Assembly: GCF_002303925.1 (NCBI RefSeq)
Contig: NZ_MRCS01000014.1
Span: 1-64,000, forward strand
Origin: Pseudomonas sp. ACN8
GTDB lineage: Bacteria; Pseudomonadota; Gammaproteobacteria; Pseudomonadales; Pseudomonadaceae
Direction: 5' to 3'
Length of the DNA: 64,000 nt
Shown: piece by piece, positions 9,135 to 18,571 of the stretch
Numbering within the stretch: the first letter of the stretch is position 1
How the letters are laid out: each line of letters starts with the position of its first letter
Made by a program: the position numbers and the translations under genes
Notes under the pieces: model-generated
Databases searched by the model: none
What the model saw: the letters and a program-made list of their open reading frames with translations, nothing else
Told to the model about the DNA's origin: nothing

Positions 9135-10382
9135 ATGGACGCTTTTAACTACCGTGACGGTGAACTGTTCGCGGAAGGTGTTGCCCTGTCTGCCATCGCC
9201 GAGCGCTTTGGTACACCGACCTACGTTTACTCGCGCGCGCACATCGAAGCGCAATACCTGGCTTACGCCGATGCACTGGCCGGCATGCCGCACCTGGTGT
9301 GCTTCGCTGTAAAGGCCAACTCCAACCTGGGTGTACTGAATGTCCTGGCGCGCCTGGGCGCCGGTTTCGACATCGTCTCCCGTGGCGAACTGGAACGCGT
9401 ACTGGCCGCTGGCGGCACCGCTGACAAGATCGTGTTTTCCGGTGTCGGCAAGACCCGTGACGACATGCGTCGTGCCCTGGAAGTCGGCGTGCACTGCTTC
9501 AACGTCGAATCCACCGATGAGCTGGAACGTCTGCAAGTGGTCGCCGCCGAACTGGGCGTTCGCGCGCCGATTTCGCTACGCGTGAACCCGGACGTCGATG
9601 CCGGCACCCACCCGTACATTTCCACCGGTCTCAAAGAGAACAAGTTCGGCATCGCCATCGCCGACGCCGAAGACGTATACGTGCGTGCCGCGCAACTGCC
9701 GAACCTGGAAGTGGTCGGCGTCGATTGCCACATCGGCTCACAACTGACCACCCTGCCGCCGTTCATCGACGCCCTCGACCGCCTGCTGGGCCTGGTCGAC
9801 CGCCTGAGCGATTGCGGTATCTACCTGCGCCACATCGATCTCGGTGGTGGCCTGGGCGTGCGCTACAAGGACGAGGAGCCGCCACTGGCTGCCGACTACA
9901 TCAAGGCCGTGCGCGAGCGTCTCGACGGTCGTGACCTGGCGCTGGTGTTCGAGCCGGGCCGCTTCATCGTCGCCAATGCCGGTGTGTTGCTGACCCAGGT
10001 CGAGTACCTCAAGCACACTGAGCACAAAGACTTCGCCATCGTCGACGCGGCCATGAACGACCTGATCCGCCCGGCGCTGTATCAAGCCTGGATGGACGTC
10101 ACCGCGGTGTGCCCGCGCAACAGCGCCGCTCGCGCCTACGACATCGTCGGCCCGATCTGCGAAACCGGCGACTTCCTGGCCAAGGATCGTCAGCTGGCCC
10201 TGGAAGAAGGCGACCTGCTGGCCGTGCATTCGGCCGGTGCCTACGGGTTTGTCATGAGCTCCAACTACAATACCCGCGGCCGTGCCGCTGAAGTGTTGGT
10301 GGACGGTGATCAGGCATTTGAAGTGCGTCGCCGTGAAACGGTAGCCGAGTTGTTTGCTGGCGAAAGCCTGCTGCCGGAGTAA
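9135..10382 (+). CDS. lysA: Diaminopimelate decarboxylase
   Basis: PLP enzyme converting meso-diaminopimelate to lysine. The 415-residue protein carries the PLP lysine K60 in [14 protein letters not shown] around 198-202, the [10 protein letters not shown] phosphate-binding region and GPICETGD with the catalytic cysteine near residue 344. RBS AAGGGAACCTC precedes the ATG. dapF begins four bases after its stop, so lysine and peptidoglycan-precursor genes form one unit lptM-lysA-dapF. Confidence 0.97.
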   Translation: MDAFNYRDGELFAEGVALSAIAERFGTPTYVYSRAHIEAQYLAYADALAGMPHLVCFAVKANSNLGVLNVLARLGAGFDIVSRGELERVLAAGGTADKIVFSGVGKTRDDMRRALEVGVHCFNVESTDELERLQVVAAELGVRAPISLRVNPDVDAGTHPYISTGLKENKFGIAIADAEDVYVRAAQLPNLEVVGVDCHIGSQLTTLPPFIDALDRLLGLVDRLSDCGIYLRHIDLGGGLGVRYKDEEPPLAADYIKAVRERLDGRDLALVFEPGRFIVANAGVLLTQVEYLKHTEHKDFAIVDAAMNDLIRPALYQAWMDVTAVCPRNSAARAYDIVGPICETGDFLAKDRQLALEEGDLLAVHSAGAYGFVMSSNYNTRGRAAEVLVDGDQAFEVRRRETVAELFAGESLLPE

Positions 10383-10386
10383 AACC

Positions 10387-11217
10387 ATGCTGCTGCGTTT
10401 TACCAAGATGCACGGCCTGGGCAATGACTTCATGGTCCTCGACCTGGTCAGCCAGCACGCGCATATTCTGCCCAAGCATGCCAAGCAATGGGGCGATCGG
10501 CACACCGGCATCGGTTTCGACCAGTTGCTGATCGTCGAAGCGCCGAGCAACCCGGACGTGGATTTCCGCTATCGGATCTTCAACTCCGACGGTTCCGAAG
10601 TGGAACAATGCGGCAACGGTGCGCGTTGTTTTGCCCGCTTCGTACTCGACAAGCGCCTGACCGCAAAACGGCAGATCCGCGTCGAGACCAAAAGCGGCAT
10701 CATCGAACTGGACGTTCGTAGCGACGGCCAGATCAGCGTCAACATGGGCGCCCCGCGCCTGGTGCCGGCCGAGATTCCGTTCGAAGCCCCGAGCCAGGCC
10801 TTGAGCTATCAAGTCGACGTCGACGGCACCACGGTCGATCTGGCCGCCGTGTCCATGGGCAACCCCCATGCCGTGCTGCGGGTCAGTGATATCAACAACG
10901 CGCCGGTGCATGAGCTGGGGCCGAAAATCGAACATCACCCGCGCTTCCCGGCACGGGTCAATGTCGGTTTTCTCCAGGTCATCGACCGCAACCGCGCGCA
11001 GTTGCGCGTCTGGGAACGTGGAGCCGGGGAAACCCAGGCTTGCGGAACCGGTGCCTGTGCCGCCGCAGTGGCCGCGATCAGCCAGGGGTGGATGGATTCG
11101 CCGCTATTGATCGACCTGCCTGGCGGGCGCTTGTCCATCGAATGGGCAGGCCCTGGCCAACCGGTGATGATGACCGGCCCGGCAGTGCGCGTATATGAAG
11201 GACAAGTGCGTCTTTGA
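10387..11217 (+). CDS. dapF: Diaminopimelate epimerase
   Basis: Interconverts LL- and meso-diaminopimelate without cofactor. The 276-residue protein has the N-terminal KMHGLGNDF and both catalytic cysteines: C75 in [11 protein letters not shown] and the second in [12 protein letters not shown] near residue 219. Start at 10387 is fixed by the four-base spacing to lysA. DUF484 and xerC genes follow, the standard gammaproteobacterial order. Confidence 0.97.
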   Translation: MLLRFTKMHGLGNDFMVLDLVSQHAHILPKHAKQWGDRHTGIGFDQLLIVEAPSNPDVDFRYRIFNSDGSEVEQCGNGARCFARFVLDKRLTAKRQIRVETKSGIIELDVRSDGQISVNMGAPRLVPAEIPFEAPSQALSYQVDVDGTTVDLAAVSMGNPHAVLRVSDINNAPVHELGPKIEHHPRFPARVNVGFLQVIDRNRAQLRVWERGAGETQACGTGACAAAVAAISQGWMDSPLLIDLPGGRLSIEWAGPGQPVMMTGPAVRVYEGQVRL

Positions 11218-11230
11218 GTGAGCGAAACCC

Positions 11231-11956
11231 ATGACCGACAAGCCTCAGGTACCCGCACGACAAACTGACGAGTCACCGTCCGAAAGCCTCGAGGCGGCGG
11301 CTGTTGCCGCGTACCTGGAGGCTCATCCGGACTTCTTCGTCGAGCACGAAGAACTGCTCCCGTCCCTGCGCATTCCCCATCGGCGCGGCGATACCGTGTC
11401 GCTGGTGGAGCGTCAGATGACCATCCTGCGCGACCGCAACATTGAACTGCGTCATCGCCTGTCGCATTTGATGGACGTGGCCCGGGACAACGACCGGCTG
11501 TTCGAAAAGACCCGTCGCCTGATCCTCGCATTGATGGATGCCGCCAGCCTGGAAGACGTGGTGATGTGCGTCGAAGACAGCCTGCGCCAGGAATTCCAGG
11601 TGCCCTTCGTCAGCCTCATCCTGCTCGGCGACAACGCCATGCCGGTGGGCCGCTGGGTCACCCACGCCGAAGCACAAGTGGCCATCGGCGGTTTGCTCTC
11701 GGAAGACAAAAGCGTCAGCGGCAGCCTGCGCGAGCATGAGCTGGATTTCCTGTTCGGCGAAGAACAGCGCAAGCAGATCGGTTCCACCGCCGTCGTTGCC
11801 ATCAGCCACCAGGGCATCCACGGCATCCTGGCCATCGCCAGCCGTGATCCACAGCACTACAAAAGCTCGGTGGGCACCTTGTTCCTGAGCTACATCGCTG
11901 AAGTCATGGGCCGCGTGCTGCCACGGGTCAATAACTCTCTACGCTCGGTACGCTGA
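11231..11956 (+). CDS. DUF484 family protein
   Basis: A 241-residue cytoplasmic protein of the DUF484 family, always found between dapF and xerC. It has an N-terminal segment ([21 protein letters not shown]), a helical linker ([20 protein letters not shown]) and a GAF-like C-terminal half. It ends three bases before xerC. The biochemical role is not established; linkage suggests a link to XerC or chromosome segregation, which is inference. Confidence 0.9.
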   Translation: MTDKPQVPARQTDESPSESLEAAAVAAYLEAHPDFFVEHEELLPSLRIPHRRGDTVSLVERQMTILRDRNIELRHRLSHLMDVARDNDRLFEKTRRLILALMDAASLEDVVMCVEDSLRQEFQVPFVSLILLGDNAMPVGRWVTHAEAQVAIGGLLSEDKSVSGSLREHELDFLFGEEQRKQIGSTAVVAISHQGIHGILAIASRDPQHYKSSVGTLFLSYIAEVMGRVLPRVNNSLRSVR

Positions 11957-11958
11957 AC

Positions 11959-12858
11959 ATGGAACGACAACTCGACGCTTACTGCGAACACCTGCGCAGT
12001 GAGCGGCAGGTGTCGCCCCACACGCTGTCGGCCTACCGTCGCGACCTCGATAAAGTGCTGGTCTGGTGCGTCAAACAGAACATCGGCAGCTGGGCGGCGC
12101 TGGACATCCAGCGCCTGCGCAGCCTGATTGCCCGTCTGCACGCCCAAGGCCAATCGTCCCGCAGCCTGGCGCGATTGCTGTCGGCCGTTCGCGGGCTCTA
12201 TCACTACCTGAACCGCGAAGGCCTGTGCGACCACGATCCGGCCAATGGCCTCGCACCGCCCAAAGGCGAACGCCGCCTGCCGAAAACCCTCGACACCGAC
12301 CGCGCCCTGCAACTGCTGGAAGGTGGTGTGGAGGATGACTTTCTCGCTCGCCGGGATCAGGCGATTCTGGAACTGTTCTATTCCTCAGGGCTGCGCCTGT
12401 CGGAGCTGACCGGACTCAATCTCGATCAACTGGACCTGGCCGACGGCATGGTCCAGGTACTCGGCAAGGGCAGCAAGACCCGACTGTTGCCGGTGGGCCA
12501 AAAGGCTCGCGAAGCGCTGGAGCAGTGGCTGCCACTGCGGGCCATGGCCAACCCCGCGGACGATGCGGTGTTCGTCAGCCAGCAAGGCCGCCGCCTCGGC
12601 CCCCGGGCGATCCAGGTGCGGGTCAAGGCTGCCGGCGAGCGCGAACTGGGGCAGAACCTGCACCCGCACATGTTGCGGCACTCCTTCGCCAGCCATTTGC
12701 TGGAGTCCTCTCAGGATCTGCGCGCGGTGCAGGAACTGCTCGGCCACTCGGACATCAAGACCACGCAGATCTACACCCACCTGGACTTCCAGCACCTGGC
12801 CACGGTCTACGACAGCGCCCACCCACGGGCCAAACGCATTAAGGGCGACGATTCATGA
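11959..12858 (+). CDS. xerC: Tyrosine recombinase XerC
   Basis: Resolves chromosome dimers at dif together with XerD. The 299-residue protein has the N-terminal SAM-like core-binding domain (about 1-90) and the catalytic domain with R146, K173, H237, R240, H263 and nucleophile Y272 (QIYTHLDF). Known as sss in P. aeruginosa. The stop overlaps the start of the next gene as ATGA (12855-12858), indicating coupled translation with the HAD hydrolase. Confidence 0.96.
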   Translation: MERQLDAYCEHLRSERQVSPHTLSAYRRDLDKVLVWCVKQNIGSWAALDIQRLRSLIARLHAQGQSSRSLARLLSAVRGLYHYLNREGLCDHDPANGLAPPKGERRLPKTLDTDRALQLLEGGVEDDFLARRDQAILELFYSSGLRLSELTGLNLDQLDLADGMVQVLGKGSKTRLLPVGQKAREALEQWLPLRAMANPADDAVFVSQQGRRLGPRAIQVRVKAAGERELGQNLHPHMLRHSFASHLLESSQDLRAVQELLGHSDIKTTQIYTHLDFQHLATVYDSAHPRAKRIKGDDS

Positions 12859-13562
12859 GCATTCAGTTGATCACCTTCGACCTCGACGACACCCTGTGGG
12901 ATACCGCCCCCGTCATCGTCAGCGCCGAAGCCGTTTTGCGTGAATGGCTGACCGAGCACGCGCCCAACCTGGGGGCAGTGCCGGTGGAGCATCTGTGGGC
13001 CATTCGCGAGCGCGTATTGAGCAAAGAGCCTGGTCTCAAGCACCGCATCAGTGCCCTGCGTCGACGGGTGCTGTTCCATGCACTGGAAGAGTCCGGTTAT
13101 GGGCATGGCGAAGCCTCGGATCTGGCGGACAAGAGCTTTGAAGTGTTTCTGCACGCTCGCCATCAGATCGAAGTGTTTCCGGAAGTCGAACCGACCCTGG
13201 AAATCCTCGCCAACCATTACGCCCTCGGCGTGGTCACCAATGGCAACGCCGATGTGCGTCGGCTGGGCCTGGCGGATTACTTCAAGTTTGCGCTGTGCGC
13301 CGAAGACATCGGCATTGCCAAACCCGACGCACGACTGTTTCAGGAAGCCTTGCAGCGCGGTGGCGCGACCGCTGAAACGGCGGTGCACATTGGCGATCAT
13401 CCGGGCGATGACATTGCCGGTGCGCAGCAGGCGGGAATGCGGGCGATCTGGTTCAACCCGGCGGGCAAGATATGGGAAGCAGAACGACTGCCGGATGCGG
13501 AGATTCGCAGCCTGACCGATTTGCCAGCATTGCTGGCGAGCTGGAACAGAGCCTCGAGCTGA
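12855..13562 (+). CDS. HAD-superfamily hydrolase (YigB-like)
   Basis: A 235-residue HAD-IA phosphatase. Motif I is DLDDTLWD (residues 9-16), motif II is VVTNGNAD, the motif III lysine is in [10 protein letters not shown], and motif IV is [12 protein letters not shown]. The enterobacterial gene at this place, yigB, is an FMN phosphatase; the substrate here is unproven. The four-base overlap with xerC shows co-transcription. A bidirectional terminator lies just downstream. Confidence 0.9.
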   Translation: MSIQLITFDLDDTLWDTAPVIVSAEAVLREWLTEHAPNLGAVPVEHLWAIRERVLSKEPGLKHRISALRRRVLFHALEESGYGHGEASDLADKSFEVFLHARHQIEVFPEVEPTLEILANHYALGVVTNGNADVRRLGLADYFKFALCAEDIGIAKPDARLFQEALQRGGATAETAVHIGDHPGDDIAGAQQAGMRAIWFNPAGKIWEAERLPDAEIRSLTDLPALLASWNRASS

Positions 13563-13574
13563 CACAAAAACCAA

Positions 13575-13598
13575 TGTGGGAGCAAGCCCGCTCCCACA
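13575..13598. repeat. Solitary short REP-like palindrome
   Basis: TGTGGGAG and CTCCCACA surround AAGCCCG in a 24-base hairpin just after the HAD gene. It is a shortened relative of the REP elements elsewhere in the window. Confidence 0.7.
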
Positions 13599-13631
13599 GA
13601 GAACTGTGCTCAACCCGAAGTTTGTTTCAGG

Positions 13632-13664
13632 CATGAAAAAGCCCGCAGCGACGGCGGGCTTTTT
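13632..13664. terminator. Bidirectional terminator between HAD gene and sutA
   Basis: A perfect 13-bp stem TGAAAAAGCCCGC / GCGGGCTTTTTCA with a 7-base loop gives A- and T-runs on both sides, serving the convergent HAD hydrolase and sutA genes. Confidence 0.9.
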
Positions 13665-13683
13665 CAGCAAGCGGGTAGCAGGC

Positions 13684-14007
13684 TCAGATAGGCCGGCTGC
13701 CGTACTTGTTGTCCGGTTTCTTGGGCGGATCGGCGACCACATTGGCCTCCACTTCCTGCACCTTGCCGCCCTTGGCCAAAAACTCCTCCATGGCCCGCGC
13801 GAGAGCATCGCGTTCCTTGTTCTTGGCTTCGACACTCGGCAGCTCATCGACCGATACCGCTGCCTTGGCCTTGCCTTTGGCGGTCGGAGCCGGCGCATCA
13901 CCGCCGTCGTCTTCAGCGACGTCTTCCGCCGCTGCTTCCAGACCTTCTTCGGTTTCGTCGTCGTCGCCTACTTCGAGGTCGTCGTTTTCCAGATCATCGT
14001 CGCTCAT
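13684..14007 (-). CDS. sutA: RNA polymerase-binding regulator SutA
   Basis: A 107-residue, largely disordered protein: a strongly acidic N-terminal tail (MSDDDLENDDLEVGDDDETEE), a central helix (ELPSVEAKNKERDALARAMEEFLAKGG) and a short C-terminal tail (PPKKPDNKYGSRPI). This is the layout of SutA, which binds the RNA polymerase beta subunit and supports ribosomal and maintenance transcription in slow-growing P. aeruginosa. The location between the xerC cluster and the YjbQ/amtB genes agrees. Confidence 0.9.
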   Translation of the reverse strand: MSDDDLENDDLEVGDDDETEEGLEAAAEDVAEDDGGDAPAPTAKGKAKAAVSVDELPSVEAKNKERDALARAMEEFLAKGGKVQEVEANVVADPPKKPDNKYGSRPI

Positions 14008-14108
14008 GTTCTACCTCATGACTTGCGAAAAGCAGATTAGTTATAGCCCAGCTTTGCCCTCTGTCGAAGGCTGCAGGAAAAAATTCAACAGCCGCTGCTG
14101 ACCAGCGG

Positions 14109-14534
14109 TTATGCCTCTTCACCGTGCACGGTGGCGAGGACTTTACGGGCACCGCCATGATCACGGTGCTCGCCCAGATAAACGCCTTGCCAGGTCCCTA
14201 ACGCCAACCGGCCTGCCGAAACCGGCAAACTGAGCTGACAGCCAAGTACGCTGGCCTTGAAGTGCGCCGGGAGGTCGTCCAGGCCTTCGTCGTTATGCTC
14301 ATAGCCGTCTGTTCCTTGTGGGATCAGACGATTGAAAAATCGTTCGAAGTCGCGACGTACCGCCGGATCGGCGTTCTCGTTGATGGTCAACGACGCCGAG
14401 GTATGCTGCAGCCACAAATGCAACAGACCGACCCGACATGCCTTGAGTTCAGGCAAGCCGGCGAGTAATTCGTCCGTTACCAGATGAAAGCCCCTGGGCC
14501 TCGCCCGCAAGGTAATCAGAGTCTGTTGCCACAT
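14109..14534 (-). CDS. YjbQ family (secondary thiamine-phosphate synthase) protein
   Basis: A 141-residue UPF0047/YjbQ protein with the family motifs [14 protein letters not shown] and [15 protein letters not shown]. Members can show weak thiamine-phosphate synthase activity; the physiological role is unclear. The frame opens nine codons earlier, but [17 protein letters not shown] matches family N-termini and is preceded by GGAGAA, so 14534 is used. Confidence 0.9.
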   Translation of the reverse strand: MWQQTLITLRARPRGFHLVTDELLAGLPELKACRVGLLHLWLQHTSASLTINENADPAVRRDFERFFNRLIPQGTDGYEHNDEGLDDLPAHFKASVLGCQLSLPVSAGRLALGTWQGVYLGEHRDHGGARKVLATVHGEEA

Positions 14535-14712
14535 ACAGTTCTCCGCACGTTCGGGGCGCATTCTAGCGCGCTCTGGGAAAAAACAAAGGCCCTAATATTC
14601 CTTCAATTCTGTAAGCCTTTGGCCGCACAAAAACACCTGACGCAAACATCGTAAAACCTGTAGGAAAAAACCTTTCAGCTCAGCCTTCAATGACAAATTC
14701 CAGACAAAAAAA

Positions 14713-14740
14713 TGCCCGGCAAGCCGGGCAAGTTTTTTAT
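14713..14740 (-). terminator. Terminator downstream of amtB
   Basis: An 8-bp stem TGCCCGGC / GCCGGGCA with flanking A- and T-runs, 9-36 bases after the amtB stop. It ends the glnK-amtB operon. Confidence 0.85.
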
Positions 14741-14748
14741 CCGCGTGC

Positions 14749-16086
14749 TTACAAGTTGTAGCCGCGTTCGTTGTGAAGCGCCAGATCGATGCCGACCGCT
14801 TCTTCTTCTTCGTTGATGCGCAGGCCCATGACCATATCCAGCACCTTGAGGATGATGTAGGTAGCGATCGCGGTGTAGATCACCGTGAAGCCCACGCCTT
14901 TGCACTGAATCCACACTTGTGCGGCGATGTCGGTCACGGTGCCGAAGCCACCCAGGGACGGAGCAGCGAACACACCGGTCAGGATTGCGCCGAGGATACC
15001 GCCGATACCGTGCACACCGAAGGCGTCCAGGGAATCGTCATAGCCGAGCTTGCGCTTGAGGGTGGTGGCGCAGAAGAAGCACACCACGCCAGCCGCCAGA
15101 CCGATAACCAACGCGCCCATCGGGCCAACGGTGCCGGCAGCCGGGGTGATTGCCACCAGACCGGCAACCACGCCCGAAGCGATGCCCAGTGCGCTAGGTT
15201 TGCCGTGGGTGAGCCACTCGGCAAACATCCAGCCCAGCGCAGCAGCGGCGGTAGCGATTTGAGTCACCAGCATCGCCATGCCGGCGGTGCCGTTGGCCGC
15301 AGCGGCGGAACCGGCGTTGAAACCGAACCAGCCGACCCACAGCATGGCCGCGCCCATCAGGGTGTAACCGAGGTTGTGCGGCGCCATCGGCGTGGTCGGG
15401 AAGCCCTTGCGCTTGCCCAGTACAAGGCAGGCAACCAGACCAGCCACACCGGCGTTGATGTGCACCACGGTGCCACCAGCGAAATCGAGCACGCCCCAGT
15501 CCCACATCAGGCCACCGTTGCCGGACCAGACCATGTGCGCGATCGGCGCATACACCAGGGTGAACCAGATGCCCATGAACACCAGCATTGCGGAGAACTT
15601 CATCCGCTCGGCGAACGCACCGACAATCAGCGCCGGGGTGATGATCGCGAAAGTCATCTGGAAGGTGACGAAGACCGCCTCGGGAAACAGCGCCGCAGGG
15701 CCGGTCAGGCTGGCTGGCGTGATACCGGCAAGGAACGCCTTGCCCATGCCGCCGAAGAAGGAGTTGAAGTTGACGACGCCCTGCTCCATGCCCGTGGTAT
15801 CGAACGCGATGCTGTAGCCATAGATGACCCACAGGACGCTGATCAGACCGGTAATGGCGAAGCACTGCATCATCACGGAAAGAATGTTTTTCGACCGAAC
15901 CATGCCGCCGTAGAACAGCGCGAGGCCGGGAATGGTCATGAACAGCACCAAGGCTGTCGAGGTCATCATCCAGGCGGTGTCGCCGGAGTTGAGGACTGGG
16001 GCCGCCACTTCGTCTGCCGCCAGAGCAAGGCTGGGCATTACGATGGACAACAGGGCTCCTAGCCCTGCGAATTTACGCAGAGTCAT
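14749..16086 (-). CDS. amtB: Ammonium transporter
   Basis: A 445-residue inner-membrane ammonium channel with a cleavable signal peptide (MTLRKFAGLGALLSIVMPSLALA) followed by eleven predicted transmembrane helices. Family signatures include FYGGMVRSKN, DFAGGTVVHINAGVAGLVA (with the pore histidine) and the second pore histidine in FGVHGIGGILGA. It is co-transcribed with upstream glnK, whose trimer plugs AmtB when nitrogen is plentiful. Confidence 0.96.
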   Translation of the reverse strand: MTLRKFAGLGALLSIVMPSLALAADEVAAPVLNSGDTAWMMTSTALVLFMTIPGLALFYGGMVRSKNILSVMMQCFAITGLISVLWVIYGYSIAFDTTGMEQGVVNFNSFFGGMGKAFLAGITPASLTGPAALFPEAVFVTFQMTFAIITPALIVGAFAERMKFSAMLVFMGIWFTLVYAPIAHMVWSGNGGLMWDWGVLDFAGGTVVHINAGVAGLVACLVLGKRKGFPTTPMAPHNLGYTLMGAAMLWVGWFGFNAGSAAAANGTAGMAMLVTQIATAAAALGWMFAEWLTHGKPSALGIASGVVAGLVAITPAAGTVGPMGALVIGLAAGVVCFFCATTLKRKLGYDDSLDAFGVHGIGGILGAILTGVFAAPSLGGFGTVTDIAAQVWIQCKGVGFTVIYTAIATYIILKVLDMVMGLRINEEEEAVGIDLALHNERGYNL

Positions 16087-16121
16087 ATTGTTTTCTCCTG
16101 GGGCGTTGGGTTTGTGGCGGC

Positions 16122-16577
<456 letters not shown>

Positions 16578-16656
16578 TCACGAAACACTCCCCCGCTTCG
16601 CTTGGCGCACTGCGTTCGTCACAGTGACTGCATCAGTGCATGGGTCATCAGGGTCT

Positions 16657-16673
16657 AAGCAGAAAGCTTGCCA
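16657..16673 (-). promoter_or_regulatory. Sigma-54 promoter of glnK-amtB
   Basis: On the minus strand from 16673 down: TGGCAAGCTTTCTGCTT. This fits TGGCA-N7-TGC, with GG and GC ten bases apart as in the -24/-12 consensus. Transcription would start near 16647, leaving a leader of about 187 bases before glnK. Confidence 0.7.
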
Positions 16674-16747
16674 TCTCCACAAAAACTACTGTTTTCAAGC
16701 CTTTACCCGCAGATGACTGCCACTTCGCAACAACAGCCGACGCGATA

Positions 16748-16797
16748 CGCACAACAACGGTGCGATACCGCCCGTCCCCATGCGCGAAAAGCGTGCA
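16748..16797 (-). promoter_or_regulatory. Tandem NtrC-type enhancer sites upstream of glnK
   Basis: Site A (16748-16764) is CGCAC-N7-GTGCG. Site B (16781-16797) is TGCGC-N7-GTGCA, one base off the GCAC-N7-GTGC dyad. Their centres are 33 bp apart (about three helical turns), about 110 and 140 bp upstream of the predicted sigma-54 start. This geometry fits cooperative NtrC binding under nitrogen limitation. Confidence 0.7.
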
Positions 16798-16868
16798 TCC
16801 CTTGCCCGCGCAAATGACTATAGACACTGCGTGATACACTGCCCGTCATTGTTTCCAGGACATTGCCC

Positions 16869-17129
16869 ATGCTCGCGCCAAAAGACTTCCTCGACGCCCT
16901 CACCGGCACCGCCTCCCGCCTCTTCAGCGGCGACACGCCTCTGCCGAAAGCTGAAATCGAAAGCCAGTTCAAGATGTTGCTGCAGAGTGGCTTCAGCAAA
17001 CTGGATCTGGTGAGCCGGGAAGAATTCGATAGCCAGATGGTTGTGCTGGCGCGCACGCGGGCGCGGCTGGAGAGCCTTGAAGCGAAAGTGGCGGAGCTGG
17101 AAGCGAAGCTGAATCCGCCGACCGAATAA
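16869..17129 (+). CDS. ubiK: Ubiquinone biosynthesis accessory factor UbiK (YqiC family)
   Basis: An 86-residue BMFP/YqiC protein: amphipathic N-terminus (MLAPKDFLDALTGTASRLFSG), then a C-terminal coiled coil (ARTRARLESLEAKVAELEAKL). UbiK with UbiJ aids aerobic ubiquinone synthesis, probably by lipid delivery. ATG at 16869 is chosen over a TTG two codons upstream. In P. aeruginosa its neighbour is comM; here about 6.6 kb of accessory DNA separates them. Confidence 0.88.
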   Translation: MLAPKDFLDALTGTASRLFSGDTPLPKAEIESQFKMLLQSGFSKLDLVSREEFDSQMVVLARTRARLESLEAKVAELEAKLNPPTE

Positions 17130-17153
17130 ATGCTGATGTGAAATGCAGCCCCC

Positions 17154-17178
17154 CCTGTGGGAGCGAGCCTGCTCGCGA
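17154..17178. repeat. Solitary REP palindrome
   Basis: A single left-type arm CTGTGGGAGCGAGCCTGCTC followed by GCGAT, with no right-type partner. It marks the left edge of the accessory island. Confidence 0.8.
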
Positions 17179-17208
17179 TTGAAGGTCGGAACGACCTTGC
17201 ACTTCACC

Positions 17209-17290
17209 TGTAGGAGCTGCCGAAGGTTCGGGCCGCGTTCGGACGATCTTTTGATCTTCAGCCCCGCAACAATCCCGGCAACGTCCTACA
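17209..17290. repeat. 82-bp element with TGTAGGA/TCCTACA termini
   Basis: Starts TGTAGGAGCTGCCGAAGG and ends ACGTCCTACA, so its 7-base ends are inverted repeats. The interior contains GATCTTTTGATC. The right-hand 26 bases (17267-17292) recur at 18458-18483 with three differences. I recall similar TGTAGGAGCTGCCGAAGG sequences as dispersed repeats in P. fluorescens genomes, but could not search. Confidence 0.5.
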
Positions 17291-17348
17291 AACATCACAC
17301 CGCCGTCCGATTGCGTCGCCAGGTATCCGCTCTCTAAGCTCATCCCAA

Positions 17349-17532
17349 TGCTGAATATTCAGCACTGGGTTTGGCGACCTGGAACCAAGCAATGCACCGC
17401 AACCATCCGTTTTCGGGCAATTATCTCGATTCGAATTATGGCGGCTGTGTGTGGGAGACCTTAAGGTCTGCCGGTATTCGCTTGGCCGGTTCGCCAACCC
17501 GCACGCAGCTGCCACCCTTATTGTTTGGCGAC
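17349..17532 (+). other. Structured RNA-like element upstream of the BRO-N gene
   Basis: The stretch is dense in base-pairing potential. There is a 16-base perfect palindrome at 17349-17364. A 16-bp stem joins 17440-17455 to 17498-17513 and includes three G-U wobbles that pair only in plus-strand RNA. Inside it are a perfect 14-base palindrome at 17456-17469 and a CCGG/CCGG hairpin. TTTGGCGAC occurs on both sides (17370 and 17524), and TCGCCAA (17491-17497) can pair with either copy. No credible protein is encoded. Confidence 0.55.
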
Positions 17533-17575
17533 GATAAATGGCAGTTATCTATCAAGCGAACTTGGGTACTGCTCC

Positions 17576-18094
17576 ATGGAAGAAAACTTTCTAATCCCTC
17601 ACATCTTCACCCGCCACAAGCTTCACCTCCACGCCTTACTCCTTCAAAACCAACCGTGGCTCTGCGCTCGCGACCTTGGCCGACTACTACGCATCTATCT
17701 CAACGAACGCCTAGTCCAGAAACTCGATCCTGACCAATATCAAACCACCAAAATCCTGATCCACGGCCGCATCGAAAACGCCCTGCTGATCAGCGAATCC
17801 GGCGTCTACGCCTTGCTGGTCTATCACTACTGCCCCGAATACCGAGCCTTACGCGAATGGCTCACACACGAAGTCGTTCCCGCCCTGCGAGACGCCCAAC
17901 ACCCCACCACAATCGAGCGCCCACAACTGAGCCTGCTCAACTGGCCGGAAAGGTCATTGAGCCTGCTGCACTGGAACAACCAGCCGTGGATTCGGCTGCA
18001 GGATGTGCCGCAGATGATGACAGAGCGGGAGCAGGCAAGACGCCCGGTAAAACCGTGGTGGAAGCGGGCTTCACGTGTCTTGCAGTCGCTTTGA
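17576..18094 (+). CDS. BRO-N domain (phage antirepressor-like) protein
   Basis: A 172-residue protein whose first two-thirds matches the BRO family N-terminal domain: a hydrophobic strand, PWLCARDLGRLLRI, then ENALLISESGVYALLVYH and ALREWLTHEVVPALRD. BRO-N domains bind DNA and are common in phage antirepressors. There is no C-terminal KilA/Ant domain, only a short basic tail ending WWKRASRVLQSL. The start is uncertain: ATG 17576 lacks a good RBS and the frame stays open to a TTG at 17525. It is probably a mobile-element remnant or stand-alone regulator. Confidence 0.75.
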   Translation: MEENFLIPHIFTRHKLHLHALLLQNQPWLCARDLGRLLRIYLNERLVQKLDPDQYQTTKILIHGRIENALLISESGVYALLVYHYCPEYRALREWLTHEVVPALRDAQHPTTIERPQLSLLNWPERSLSLLHWNNQPWIRLQDVPQMMTEREQARRPVKPWWKRASRVLQSL

Positions 18095-18106
18095 ACATTT
18101 TAACGT

Positions 18107-18370
18107 TCAACCACGCTCGATCTGGGCTGAGCGCAACTCGTAGGTCGATTGCAGATTCAGCCAGAAATCGGGTGTGGTGTTCAGGTGGATGGATAGCTTT
18201 TGCGCCAGACCAACTCTGACACCGCTCCGCTGATTCACCACATCGCTTACTTCCGCCTCTGGCTCGTTCAGCGAGCGAGCCAGAGCATCGGTTGTAACGC
18301 CCAGTGACTTCAAAAACTCCTCGCTGAGAATTTCGCCAGGATGAATCGGGCGCATCCCATTCCTGTTCAT
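18107..18370 (-). CDS. HigA-family antitoxin without an adjacent toxin
   Basis: An 87-residue XRE-type helix-turn-helix protein with the HigA/VapI start MRPIHPGEILSEEFLKSLG and the terminal NLQSTYELRSA. The AGGAGG box five bases before the ATG at 18370 supports that start over an internal ATG at 18355. HigA normally follows a higB ribonuclease gene on the same strand; bases 18371-18571 upstream contain no such frame, so it is an orphan. It converges with the BRO-N gene 12 bases away. Confidence 0.85.
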   Translation of the reverse strand: MNRNGMRPIHPGEILSEEFLKSLGVTTDALARSLNEPEAEVSDVVNQRSGVRVGLAQKLSIHLNTTPDFWLNLQSTYELRSAQIERG

Positions 18371-18457
18371 TCACGCCTCCTAAGGCTGCATTCAGCGAGA
18401 TCATAAGCAGCAACCTTCATCCGGCAAGACCATCCACGCTCTTTCATCGAAGTCCTT

Positions 18458-18483
18458 CAACAATCTCGGCACGGTCCTACAAA
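18458..18483. repeat. Solo end of the 82-bp element
   Basis: CAACAATCTCGGCACGGTCC followed by TACAAA; 23 of 26 bases match 17267-17292. Together the two copies bracket the BRO-N and HigA genes as a direct repeat. Confidence 0.5.
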
Positions 18484-18571
18484 AAAGCAGCTCTCCGGCC
18501 TGATTTATCAGTCCGCCCCTTTTCTTTACGCTTTTCGCGTCTTCAATTTAACTCCTAGGCACAGGAGGTCC

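Noticed and set aside
17371..17733. 120-codon open frame running through the structured element into the BRO-N gene
   Set aside because: It has no RBS, no family resemblance, and overlaps the BRO-N reading frame; the base-pairing pattern explains the sequence better.
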